From: Treponema vincentii | GTDB taxonomy: Bacteria > Spirochaetota > Spirochaetia > Treponematales > Treponemataceae | Reading direction: 5' to 3' | Assembly: GCF_010365865.1 (NCBI RefSeq) | Contig: NZ_CP048020.1 | Span: forward strand, 806,001 to 870,000 | DNA length: 64,000 bases | Shown here: one piece after another, positions 1 through 7,559 of the stretch | Numbering within the stretch: the first letter of the stretch is position 1 | Layout: each line of letters starts with the position of its first letter | Translations under genes and position numbers: made by a program | Notes under the pieces: model-generated | The model's input: only the letters and a program-made list of their open reading frames with translations | Databases searched by the model: none | Told to the model about the DNA's origin: nothing

Positions 1-66
1 TTGATATTAGATAGTATGATAAGTTATACAAATCATATAAATTATACTAAAATGGAGGCGAATATC

Positions 67-279
67 GTGAAAACACCAAAAGGTAAATATGCTTGGGCAG
101 CTACAGTCGGAGAAAAAGGTCAAATAGTAATACCGAAACAGGCACGGGAAGTATTCAATATCAAACCTGGCGACACACTTTTGCTTCTTGGCGATGAAAA
201 ACGAGGTATTGCCATACCGCCAAAGGGCGCATTCGCACACTTGATGGAAACAGCTTTTGAGGAGAAAGAGGATGAATGA
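67..279 (+). CDS. AbrB/SpoVT-family transcriptional regulator
   Basis: This is a 70-residue swapped-hairpin AbrB-type DNA-binding protein. The core 'GEKGQIVIPKQAREVFNIKPGD' region (no more than the usual 45 residues) is the family signature, and the tail is short and acidic. GTG at 67 was chosen because GGAGG at 54-58 lies 8 bases upstream; an in-frame ATG at 52 overlaps that site. The stop overlaps the start of the ABC ATPase gene, so the three genes form one unit and this protein probably regulates its own transporter operon. Small AbrB genes ahead of ABC-2 exporters are common in Firmicutes, and the AT-rich composition suggests transfer (inference). Confidence 0.85.
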   Translation: MKTPKGKYAWAATVGEKGQIVIPKQAREVFNIKPGDTLLLLGDEKRGIAIPPKGAFAHLMETAFEEKEDE

Positions 280-1015
280 TATGGAATATATTTTAGAAGT
301 CAATAGTCTTACAAAAATGTATCCGGCTTTTGAACTAAAACCGATTAGCTTCCATATTAAAGCCGGTGAAGTTATGGGCTTCATAGGCAGAAACGGTGCA
401 GGCAAAACAACAACACTTAAATCTATTCTCAATCTCGTACACCCTGATGCGGGCAGTGTTCGTATTCTTGGAATGAACTATCTGGATAATGAGGCTCACA
501 TTAAGCAGCAAATCGGTTATGCAGTAGGCGGAATCAATTATTATAAAAGGAAAAAGTTAAAGGATATTGTCGCCATTACTCGCATTTTCTATGACAATTG
601 GGATAATGAGGCGTATCATCATTACCTTGCTGCATTTAAACTTGACGAAAATAAGAAGATCATAGAACTTTCTGAGGGTATGAAGGTAAAATTTTACCTT
701 ACCTTAGCCCTTTCTCACCATGCAAAGCTTTTCATTTTGGATGAGCCGACAAGTGGACTTGATCCTGTGTCCAGAGATGAAATGAATGAAATTTTCCGAA
801 AGCTTGCTGAAAAAGGTGCCGCTATTTTATTTTCTACTCATATTACCAGTGATTTAGAGAAATGTGCGGATACAATCACCTACATCAAAAATGGCGAATT
901 GCTTTTATCGGCAGAAAAAGAAGATTTTATCCAGTATTATACAAAAGAAATCGGCGGGGCACCAACACTCGAAGATATTATGGTGCATATCGAAAGAGAG
1001 GAGGTGAATCTGTGA
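272..1015 (+). CDS. ABC transporter ATP-binding protein
   Basis: This is the nucleotide-binding subunit of an ABC-2 type exporter, about 247 residues. It shows a Walker A (GRNGAGKTT), a slightly unusual signature (LSEGMKVKF), a Walker B with D-loop (LFILDEPTSGLDP) and the switch His in FSTHI. ATG at 272 is preceded by GGAG at 261-264 and overlaps the AbrB stop; ATG at 281 is an alternative. Its stop overlaps the permease start, so coupled translation is likely. The substrate cannot be read from sequence. Relatives in Firmicutes include bacitracin or lantibiotic export ATPases, so self-protection or peptide export is possible but not shown. Confidence 0.92.
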   Translation: MNDMEYILEVNSLTKMYPAFELKPISFHIKAGEVMGFIGRNGAGKTTTLKSILNLVHPDAGSVRILGMNYLDNEAHIKQQIGYAVGGINYYKRKKLKDIVAITRIFYDNWDNEAYHHYLAAFKLDENKKIIELSEGMKVKFYLTLALSHHAKLFILDEPTSGLDPVSRDEMNEIFRKLAEKGAAILFSTHITSDLEKCADTITYIKNGELLLSAEKEDFIQYYTKEIGGAPTLEDIMVHIEREEVNL

Positions 1016-1665
1016 TGAAAAACCTTTTTTATAAGGAAATGAAGCTATCGGCAAATCCTTTGAGCTATTGGTTTATTATCTTTTCGGATGTGGCAATGCT
1101 GCCAAGATATCCTATTCTGGTCGGTTCCTTTTTTATCTGTCTTGGCATTTTCCATACTTACCAGCAGATTCGGGAATACGATGATATTACCTACACGGTC
1201 ATGCTGCCGGTTAAGAAACAAGACGTAGTTACAGCGAAATATCTCTTTGTTTTATTCATCGAATGTACGGCTTTTATTCTATGCACATTGCTGACGATTA
1301 TTAGGATGAAGGTGTTAGGGCATGCCGCGCCTTATGTTACCAATCAATTGATGAATGCAAATGCCGCTTATCTTGGCTATGTACTGATTGTATTTGCAGC
1401 ATTTAACGGCATTTTTCTGGCGGGCTTTTTTAAGACAGCTTACCGGATTGGAAAGCCTTTTATACTATTCTGTGTAGTCGGTTTTATTATCATAATCATC
1501 GGGGAGACATTACATCATATTCCTCATTTAGAAAGCTTGAATAATCCTTCAAGTGTGAGCGTACCGCAAGTTGCTATATTGGTAATTGGTATCGCTGTGT
1601 TTATGTTATGTACTTGGGTTTCATATCAAAAAGCTGTGAAGGATTTTGAAGCAATTGATTTGTAA
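1015..1665 (+). CDS. ABC-2 type transporter permease
   Basis: This is the membrane partner of the preceding ATPase, 216 residues with about six hydrophobic segments (for example around MLPRYPILVGSFFICLGIF and FILFCVVGFIIIIIG). No catalytic motif is expected in this family. The start overlaps the ATPase stop (ATG 1015-1017 against TGA 1013-1015); GTG at 1012 is one codon upstream and is equally well placed behind GAGGAGG at 998-1004. With the AbrB gene it forms a self-contained three-gene transporter cassette. The substrate is unknown. Confidence 0.85.
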   Translation: MKNLFYKEMKLSANPLSYWFIIFSDVAMLPRYPILVGSFFICLGIFHTYQQIREYDDITYTVMLPVKKQDVVTAKYLFVLFIECTAFILCTLLTIIRMKVLGHAAPYVTNQLMNANAAYLGYVLIVFAAFNGIFLAGFFKTAYRIGKPFILFCVVGFIIIIIGETLHHIPHLESLNNPSSVSVPQVAILVIGIAVFMLCTWVSYQKAVKDFEAIDL

Positions 1666-1727
1666 AGGAGACTACAAAGATATGATCATATAGATATATT
1701 TAAATTTTGAGAGGTTGTGAGATTAAA

Positions 1728-2099
1728 ATGTGTAAAGAATGTTATGTTGACCAAAGCAGAATAACGCCGCTTTTAAATCCTTTGGAATGTTTAGAAAATC
1801 ATACGCAATACATTTGCGGTACTTGCGGCAGGTGTATTTGCATTGAACATGATCAAAATCGCGGATTACAACGATGGAATTTTCCTTTTAAGTCATTAGA
1901 AATTGCAAAGCTCTATTTAAGAACTGCCGACTATACAACAAAAAAGCCATGCGGCATTTATGAATTAAAAAGTGAAAAGGGTATTTCCTATAAAATTTTT
2001 GCAAGTAATGAAGATTTGAAGTTATATCTAAAAAAGAATAATTATCTACGGTTCTGTATATATTCTTTTCTGAGCTTATCGGCAATACCGCTCTTTTGA
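1728..2099 (+). CDS. Cys-rich (zinc-ribbon-like) protein, probably 3'-truncated
   Basis: A 123-residue protein starting at MCKECYV. It has three pairs of cysteines (CKEC near the N-terminus, CGTC, then CIC followed by IEHD), suggesting one or more zinc-binding knuckles. I recall clostridial-type homologues of this sequence that continue past the ELKLYLKKN-like segment, but could not check this. Here the last 20 or so residues are encoded by DNA that is also the sense-strand 3' end of the oppositely oriented esterase gene. The C-terminus therefore looks like a chance read-through after a recombination junction near 2036-2045. The alternative is that the overlap is natural. Function unknown. 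Confidence 0.6.
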   Translation: MCKECYVDQSRITPLLNPLECLENHTQYICGTCGRCICIEHDQNRGLQRWNFPFKSLEIAKLYLRTADYTTKKPCGIYELKSEKGISYKIFASNEDLKLYLKKNNYLRFCIYSFLSLSAIPLF

Positions 2100-3538
2100 A
2101 TATGGTGAATAAGATTTGTATGCGGAAACGGTATGGTTTTGATATCTTTATCATATTCTGTAATTTTTCCGGTTTCATTAAAAAGCGGACGCCCTTCTAT
2201 CTTGCCGAACTTAATAAACTGTATCCAGTCCTTTTGAATTGCAATAACGGCAGCCTTATTTTCATCGGTAATGTGTATATTCATGTTATCTATGGTGCCG
2301 AAGAAAAATGCAAGCTCCGCCCCATGATATGAGCCGCGAAGTCCATTATATAGATTAGGGATATAATTCATTCTATATCCGTATACGGGAGATTTTTCTC
2401 CGATTTTTTCCATGAGGAACAGTGCACTTGAGTGAAATACAAGCAACTCCATGATTTGAATTTGTAAGTCTACGATTCCGTTCGCTTCCGGTTTTAGTTC
2501 GGATTCAAGAGAATCTGCAAATTCTCCGTATTTTTTCAACAGAAATTCTTTTAAATGTTCTTTGTTCTTTGTAATTCCAAGGGCTTTGTAGTACATCGGT
2601 AATTCAATCATGGAAAATTCATCTTTATTTGACCCTATCAGTACCGGCATACAAGGGACTGATCCTCGTTCCAACAGATTCATCGGGTGCTCTGTAAAAA
2701 ACTTGCCGTCAATGATATCATTTTGACCTCCTTTTAGTTTCATCAATTTTTTAGCCGACAATTTTTTCAGGTCTTCAAGTCCGTTTAAATGATTTTTTGA
2801 CAGCATTTTTTCATATTCATTTTTTGCGAAATCATATTCAGACAGTATCGGGACATTTCCCGCACAAAGCATGAGTTTATGAAACAGATTATTACTCAGC
2901 GGATTTAAATAATGATACAGGGCTGCGACTGCGCCTCCGCAATGCCCCATAAGTGTAATGTTTGTATTATCTCCGCCGAATGAGTTGATATTATTATGAA
3001 TCCAAGTTAAAGCTGCTTGCTGATCAAGGTAGGAAAGCGACCCTCTTACTTCTCCTTTTCCAAAAACAGGCATATAGCCGAAGTTTCCTATTCGATAAGT
3101 AATTGTAACCGCTACAATACCTTGCTCGGCAATATGCGCCATTGTGTATATCGGAACCGTTCCCGATCCTTCTCCTCCGCCGTGTAGAAATACAAGCACC
3201 GGTTTCTTTTTCGTAAAATTGTCAGGCGCCCATATGTTTACTACAAATGCATTTTCCGTTTGGGTATCTTTTAACGGTTGAAATTCCGGACGCAGCATAT
3301 GATGTTTCATTAAAATATTTAAAAACAGCGGATATTTTCTCTGCGGAAAGCATACCGTCTCCGTTCGGTTAATTACTGTTTCCGGTGTATAGTCTTTTTT
3401 ATTAAGAATTTTTGCATATTCAAATCTTTTTCCTTGTGCATAGGGGACGCCCAATATAGAATACACTGTCCTGCCTTCTTCCGTTTTTCCGACTATATCC
3501 GCATATACTCTGCCGATTTCTGTCTGTACTGTTTTCAT
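2042..3538 (-). CDS. Type B carboxylesterase-family protein with Cys nucleophile position
   Basis: A 498-residue alpha/beta-hydrolase of the carboxylesterase/para-nitrobenzyl esterase family. Seen in order: the N-terminal LGVPYAQ motif, the oxyanion-hole FLHGGG (residues 118-122), the nucleophile elbow at residues 198-202, the acid of the triad in SNKDEF (Glu307) and the catalytic His405 in SYHGAEL. The elbow reads GHCGG, so residue 200 is Cys (TGC at 2939-2941) where the family has Ser. There is no signal peptide, so it is probably cytoplasmic. Esters or acyl compounds would be the usual substrates; whether a Cys nucleophile is active here is unknown. The gene is convergent with the truncated Cys-rich gene. 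Confidence 0.85.
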   Translation of the reverse strand: MKTVQTEIGRVYADIVGKTEEGRTVYSILGVPYAQGKRFEYAKILNKKDYTPETVINRTETVCFPQRKYPLFLNILMKHHMLRPEFQPLKDTQTENAFVVNIWAPDNFTKKKPVLVFLHGGGEGSGTVPIYTMAHIAEQGIVAVTITYRIGNFGYMPVFGKGEVRGSLSYLDQQAALTWIHNNINSFGGDNTNITLMGHCGGAVAALYHYLNPLSNNLFHKLMLCAGNVPILSEYDFAKNEYEKMLSKNHLNGLEDLKKLSAKKLMKLKGGQNDIIDGKFFTEHPMNLLERGSVPCMPVLIGSNKDEFSMIELPMYYKALGITKNKEHLKEFLLKKYGEFADSLESELKPEANGIVDLQIQIMELLVFHSSALFLMEKIGEKSPVYGYRMNYIPNLYNGLRGSYHGAELAFFFGTIDNMNIHITDENKAAVIAIQKDWIQFIKFGKIEGRPLFNETGKITEYDKDIKTIPFPHTNLIHHIQKSGIADKLRKEYIQNRR

Positions 3539-3781
3539 TTTATATCTCCGTTATGCCAATTTTTATCTCTTATTATTTATAAATAGCATATCGTTTTTAA
3601 GATACATTTTCTATCAGTCGGCAGATCAACGTCGGATTGCCTATATTCTCAATACTTATATTTTTTTGTATAATCGCAGAGTGTCAATTAAAAGAGATTT
3701 TTTCAGGGGATTCTGAATAAGTGATAGGGTGTCTCGAAAACCTGACCTTGGGCGAATTTGTTCGAGATTTAAAGAAACGAT

Positions 3782-4198
3782 ATGAGAGAATCAAATCAAT
3801 TAAAAGAATGTCAGAAACTTTGGGCAGCACATAAGTATTTCGTTCTCAGCAAGTCCGGCTCTATTTATAACGAGATTCGCGAGTATTTAAAGCGGGAGAA
3901 TGCACAAGTGCGGCATGTGTTGACTCTCATTGATCAGGCGCGCACTTTACCGGAGGATCGAGGACAAGTCTGCAACGCGTTTTAGCATATCTGGGGATAT
4001 TTTAAGAAGCAGGCTACTCAAGATGAAAAGGCGGAGTTTATGTATTGTTTGGAGCAATATCGCAGCGGTCAGGCGGAACAGGAAATTTTGTTGGGCGCTG
4101 TTCGCAAGCTCTTTGCAGCCTACCCTAACAACTATTTGCAGCAATCGCATCTATTATTCGGAGAACAAGATGAGACTGTGGCACCAAGATATGATTAG
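3782..4198 (+). pseudogene. DUF1722 (YbgA-like) gene with in-frame amber codon
   Basis: One open frame of 138 codons encodes a full DUF1722 domain, broken only by a TAG at 3983-3985. The residues before it (MRESNQLKECQKLWAAHKYF) and after it (HIWGYFKKQATQDEKAEFMY) match the two halves of the YbgA-type domain, with the family's conserved 'Q-H-x-x-G-Y-F-K-K' straddling the stop. A single CAG-to-TAG change would explain it. The 3' end overlaps the start of the pyrimidine-dimer glycosylase gene at 4170. A second, internally deleted copy of the same gene lies at 7330-7446. DUF1722 has no settled function; in YbgA it is often fused to or adjacent to DNA-photolyase genes. Confidence 0.8.
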
Positions 4199-4535
4199 CA
4201 AACTTCCGCGTCAACAGCTGTTAGGACAACATAGGGAGTGTTGTGCCTTGCGCGGAAACGGCTGGGGCAGGCAGCATGCAACTGTCAATTATGTTTTTCG
4301 TTATTCACCCTATCTGCTTTATTGTTATCACCGACTCATTATGGCAGAGATGAATCGGCGAGGCTACAGGGTCAGTCCGGAGTGGTTGGACAAAGACTAT
4401 CGCGGCAGGAGATGTCCGTCATATAACAATTTAGCGGTCATCGAAGTACTCAACCCCATATATACTGAACATGATGATTGCTATTATCGTGAGTGTCTCA
4501 AGAATTTGGAAACCAAGGGAATTCATTTGGATTAA
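4170..4535 (+). CDS. Pyrimidine dimer DNA glycosylase (Pyr_excise / endonuclease V-like)
   Basis: A 121-residue protein beginning MRLWHQDMISKLPRQQLLGQHRE, matching the Pyr_excise family related to phage T4 endonuclease V. Family members cut the glycosyl bond of UV pyrimidine dimers and nick the abasic site. Conserved segments seen are RLWHQ, the basic LPRQQLLGQHRE helix, HATVNYVF and HRLIMAEMNRRGY. Length is as expected for the family. ATG at 4170 lies inside the end of the DUF1722 frame, so the two were co-transcribed and coupled. A 36-codon deletion derivative is at 7418-7528. Activity is inferred from family only. Confidence 0.8.
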   Translation: MRLWHQDMISKLPRQQLLGQHRECCALRGNGWGRQHATVNYVFRYSPYLLYCYHRLIMAEMNRRGYRVSPEWLDKDYRGRRCPSYNNLAVIEVLNPIYTEHDDCYYRECLKNLETKGIHLD

Positions 4536-4538
4536 TAT

Positions 4539-4582
4539 TGTGGGGCTCCGCTATAAAAAGAAAGTCATTGTTCATCGTTTTT
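4539..4582 (+). pseudogene. Doubly deleted remnant of the small membrane-protein gene
   Basis: Immediately after the glycosylase stop, two short blocks match the intact membrane-protein gene at 7560-7898. Block one (TGTGGGGCTCC, 4540-4550 region) matches about 7594-7604. Block two (TATAAAAAGAAAGTCAT and the following CATCG, 4552-4579 region) matches about 7784-7810. The intervening roughly 180 bases and the 5' part are gone. Too little remains to encode anything. It shows that this locus once carried the same third gene as the 7.3-7.9 kb copy. Confidence 0.65.
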
Positions 4583-4644
4583 TTTCTTCGGAGGTTCCCC
4601 TCACTGCGTTCGGGTCGCTACGTTCGCTGTTCCGCTACCGCTCC

Positions 4645-4994
4645 AGATTAAGAATATGGACGAGCAGACCATATTTCAAAGATAATCCGAATGAAGCTAT
4701 TAGACGAATTGCTTCATTAAAAGAAGATACGAGTGACTATGTTAGGAAATCAGTAGGAAACGCTTTAAGGGATATTAGCAAAAAATTTCCAGAATTAATT
4801 GAAGCTGAACTTAATAATTGGAACTTAGAAAGCAAAGAAATCAACAACCCCGACGCGAGCGTCGGGGTATGTTGTTCTCATAAGGTGGTTGCAGTCGGCT
4901 TTAATACCCTTCGTTACGACGCAAGCGTCGGGGTATTAAACCCTCCGCACGAATAAATCAAGTGTATAAGTTGGCGAGTAAATTTATTAGCTGA
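4645..4994 (+). pseudogene. AlkD-like DNA alkylation repair protein, C-terminal remnant
   Basis: The frame from 4645 encodes a HEAT-like C-terminal segment (NPNEAIRRIASLKEDTSDYV, then RKSVGNALRDISKKFPEL) that resembles the end of AlkD-type alkylpurine glycosylases, where the last helices carry 'L-x-x-D-x-S-x-Y-V-x-x-S-V-x-N'. The 5' two-thirds is absent; upstream DNA (about 4583-4644) is unrelated, repetitive-looking sequence. The tail is split by an inserted palindromic element; after it, 4956-4994 continues NQVYKLASKFIS and a stop, in a different frame. A non-functional fragment. Confidence 0.65.
4842..4954 (+). repeat. 113-bp palindromic insertion, copy 1 of a dispersed element
   Basis: The insert starts CAACAACCCCGACG and ends CCCTCCGCACGAAT. 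It contains two GC-rich near-perfect hairpins of the type CCCCGACGC-NN-GCGTCGGGG. Removing it rejoins the AlkD-like tail as SKEI-NQVYKLASK. AAATCAA occurs on both sides (4838-4844 and 4955-4961). Related copies lie at 33108-33161 (inverted) and 56458-56512. It has no coding capacity, so it is a MITE- or REP-like element mobilised in trans, or a recombination product. Confidence 0.7.
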
Positions 4995-5020
4995 CATATG
5001 AGAAGTTGTGGAGGGGTAAA

Positions 5021-5545
5021 CTGGCACGGCATATTATTGTAGTTGCATATGACCCGAGATGGGTCGAGCAATATAATTCAGAAGCATTAAAAATAAAAGG
5101 GATCTTGCAAGATAACTGCGTTACAATTCATCATATAGGCAGTACAGCTGTGAAAGGACTTTATGCAAAACCAATCATTGATATTATGCCTGTTGTGCAT
5201 AGCCTTGAAGAAGTAGATGGGGTCAGCACTGAATTTGAAAAAATCGGCTATGAATATATGGGCGAGTTCGGAATCAAAGGACGACGCTATTTGCGCAAAG
5301 GCGGCAACGACAGGACGCATCATATTCATATTTTTCGCGAAGACAATACTGCTGATATAAGCCGCCATTTGGCAGTCAGAGACTATCTCAGAACGCACAA
5401 AGATGTTTGTGAAAAGTATTCTGCCTTAAAACGCACGCTTGCCCAAAAATATCCCTACGATATAGACAGCTACTGCGACGGAAAAGATTCTTTTGTTCGA
5501 CAGATGGAAAAGAATGCTGTAATATGGAAAGAACAGGCAACATAA
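5021..5545 (+). CDS. GrpB family protein (UPF0157)
   Basis: A GrpB-domain protein of about 174 residues. This nucleotidyltransferase-fold family is often found as a domain beside dephospho-CoA kinase or acetyltransferases. It shows the family motifs: VAYDPRW at the start, HHIGSTAVKGLYAKPIIDI (GS followed by the acidic pair) and HHIHIF. The biochemical role of the family is not established. The best-placed initiation codon after GGAGGGG (5010-5016) is CTG at 5021, just where relatives have Met (Leu-Ala-Arg-His-Ile-Ile-Val-Val). A TTG at 5006 is in frame but lies upstream of the ribosome site. Start uncertain. Confidence 0.82.
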   Translation: MARHIIVVAYDPRWVEQYNSEALKIKGILQDNCVTIHHIGSTAVKGLYAKPIIDIMPVVHSLEEVDGVSTEFEKIGYEYMGEFGIKGRRYLRKGGNDRTHHIHIFREDNTADISRHLAVRDYLRTHKDVCEKYSALKRTLAQKYPYDIDSYCDGKDSFVRQMEKNAVIWKEQAT

Positions 5546-5578
5546 TTATTGTCCGAGCTTTTTAAACGATAAATTCTA

Positions 5579-7201
5579 TCATAGCTGTTCTACTTTCCAA
5601 TTCTTAATTGTCCGCGTTGCTTCCTCAAATCCTGCACCGATGAGCACAATCTTTTTTCCGTCCGTCTTATACTTTGCAGCGTAGGCATTCTTTTTGATCT
5701 GCTCGAGTGCATCTTCCGCATTGCCGTTACCGCTCAGCTTAAACTCGAAGATGTAAACAGTATCGACAGTAATAACCACGCAATCTGCTCTGCCCATCGA
5801 ACAGTGAACTTCCGTCTGTACAAACTGCCCCATCAGTTTAAAAATCAGATACACTGCTGTCTGGTAGTTTTGTTCCCGCAATTTCAGCTCTTTATTACTA
5901 AAGTTGTCATACGAGACGCCGGCGATAAGCGACTGCATCCGTTCCATAAAGCCGTTTACGTTCCCCTTGCGGACATCTTCCACAAACTGCCATACTGATT
6001 TTCCCGTCTCACCAAACGGTACCACAGTGTATGCAGGCAACAGATTCTCCAAGAAACCGTACCGGACTTCATCATTGGGAAAGCCCAATCGATAGAGCCG
6101 TGCTTCTTTAATGTATTCTTTAATGGTTAAATAGCCCGACTGGAATAAAATGGGGAACGGCTCTTGTGCAATGGCTCGGTATGTTTGCAACTCCGATTCA
6201 GTGAGTACAACCTGTCCATCCAAGTCAGGGATAAAGTAGTGGGCTTCTTTGAGGTAATTGACTAAAAACGTCGGCGTTCCCGTTTCAAACCAGTAACTTC
6301 CGAATCGCTCTTTTGCAAAGGCATTTAATAAGCTAAAGGGATTATACATCCCTTCCCCTGCAGGTGCAAAACAGTATCCGTCATACCATTGCTGTAAGGC
6401 GGTTAATGTTTCTTGATAGGTTAAGTCTTGGCTATCGGCAAGCACTTGTATTTCAGGTTGAAAATTTGCTTCCAATTCTTTTTGGGACATACCGCAAATG
6501 CCCGCATAATGTTTTTCCAGTGATATATCCCGGAGATTATTTAAATCGCTAAAAATACTGATCTTACTGAATTTGGTAACGCCGGTTAAAAAGGCAAAAC
6601 GGATATATTCATCGCAGGTTTTAATGACGGAGTAAAAAGCTTTGAGCTCGTTTCGGTATTGCTCGTTCAAGGCTTCGTTTACGACCATCGTTTGCAGGAG
6701 CGGTTTGTCGTATTCGTCAACAAGAATGACTACTTGCTTACCGGTCTGTTGATAGGTAGCCTTTAACAGCCGTTCAAAACGCGAGGCATAAAACGACTCT
6801 TCTTCTTTTGCAACGAGTATACCGTATAGGCTTTCCTGTTCCTGTAATAAAGAATCGAGCCGTTCGCTCAAAGCCTCGCTTTCAAGATACTGTCCAATAT
6901 TAAAATCAAGATAGAATACCGGATATTCCTGCCATGCGGTTCTATTTTCCAACACTGCTTGTTCTTCTTCAGCCTTTTCAAGATAGAGACCTTTGAACAG
7001 CTCTTTTTGTCCGAGGAAGTACGCCGCCAATGTTGAAAGAAAGAGACTTTTCCCAAACCGCCGCGGGCGGCTGAGAAAATAAGGACTGGAAGTTTGTACA
7101 AGCTTCCAAATAAATGGAGTCTTATCAATATAGAGATATTCATCTCGGCGAAGTTTTTCAAAACTCTGTATACCTATCGGCAATTTTCGTGGAAAGCTCA
7201 T
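5579..7201 (-). CDS. AAA-ATPase-like protein with C-terminal PD-(D/E)XK nuclease domain
   Basis: A 540-residue two-domain protein. The N-terminal part is the AAA-ATPase-like family (PF09820 type), with the opening LPIGIQSFEKLRRDEYLYIDKT and a reduced P-loop, RPRRFGKSL, near residue 50. A Walker-B-like segment reads VVILVDEYDKPL. The C-terminus is a PDDEXK_9-type fold with GRADCVV...VYIFEFKL, where D and E-x-K are the nuclease residues. This family occurs in many copies in oral treponemes and Bacteroidetes. Its role is unknown; mobile-element-associated or conflict functions are suspected. No partner gene is adjacent. Confidence 0.88.
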   Translation of the reverse strand: MSFPRKLPIGIQSFEKLRRDEYLYIDKTPFIWKLVQTSSPYFLSRPRRFGKSLFLSTLAAYFLGQKELFKGLYLEKAEEEQAVLENRTAWQEYPVFYLDFNIGQYLESEALSERLDSLLQEQESLYGILVAKEEESFYASRFERLLKATYQQTGKQVVILVDEYDKPLLQTMVVNEALNEQYRNELKAFYSVIKTCDEYIRFAFLTGVTKFSKISIFSDLNNLRDISLEKHYAGICGMSQKELEANFQPEIQVLADSQDLTYQETLTALQQWYDGYCFAPAGEGMYNPFSLLNAFAKERFGSYWFETGTPTFLVNYLKEAHYFIPDLDGQVVLTESELQTYRAIAQEPFPILFQSGYLTIKEYIKEARLYRLGFPNDEVRYGFLENLLPAYTVVPFGETGKSVWQFVEDVRKGNVNGFMERMQSLIAGVSYDNFSNKELKLREQNYQTAVYLIFKLMGQFVQTEVHCSMGRADCVVITVDTVYIFEFKLSGNGNAEDALEQIKKNAYAAKYKTDGKKIVLIGAGFEEATRTIKNWKVEQL

Positions 7202-7329
7202 GGGATAAGTATAGCAGGATTTTTCCTCTCTGACAATTTAGCGACTTTTGAAAATATACGGCGTATACACTGCGCAGCATCATTACAAGTGTACGTTATT
7301 ATCTAACGATTGACAGTTTGCTGCACGTT

Positions 7330-7446
7330 ATGAGAGAATCCAATCGATTACAAGAGTATCAAAAACTTTGGGCAGCACATAAACGCCTTGCTCTAAGTTA
7401 TATATTGAGAGAGTTATATGAGACTGTGGCATCAAGATATGATTAA
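7330..7446 (+). pseudogene. Internally deleted DUF1722 gene (second copy)
   Basis: This 38-codon frame starts MRESNRLQEYQKLWAAHKRL, nearly the same as the DUF1722 gene at 3782, then jumps to the last codons (ETVASRYD, against ETVAPRYD in copy one). Roughly 300 bases of the domain are missing. It is too short to fold as DUF1722. It belongs to the second copy of the three-gene cassette. Confidence 0.75.
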
Positions 7447-7528
7447 CAAACTCCCGCGTCAACAGCTGTTGGGACAACATAGGGAGTGTCTCAAGAATTT
7501 GGAAACCAAGGGAATTCATTTGGATTAA
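7418..7528 (+). pseudogene. Internally deleted pyrimidine-dimer glycosylase gene (second copy)
   Basis: The frame MRLWHQDMINKLPRQQLL, then GQHRE joined to CLKNLETKGIHLD, keeps the first 22 or so and last 13 residues of the intact protein at 4170-4535. The 255 bases between are deleted in frame. In the intact copy both deletion borders carry GAGTG (AGGGAGTG and CGTGAGTG), so the loss looks like a short direct-repeat deletion. The 36-residue product would lack most of the enzyme. Confidence 0.75.
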
Positions 7529-7559
7529 GTAGGGTAACATCAAATGTATGGAACTTTGT

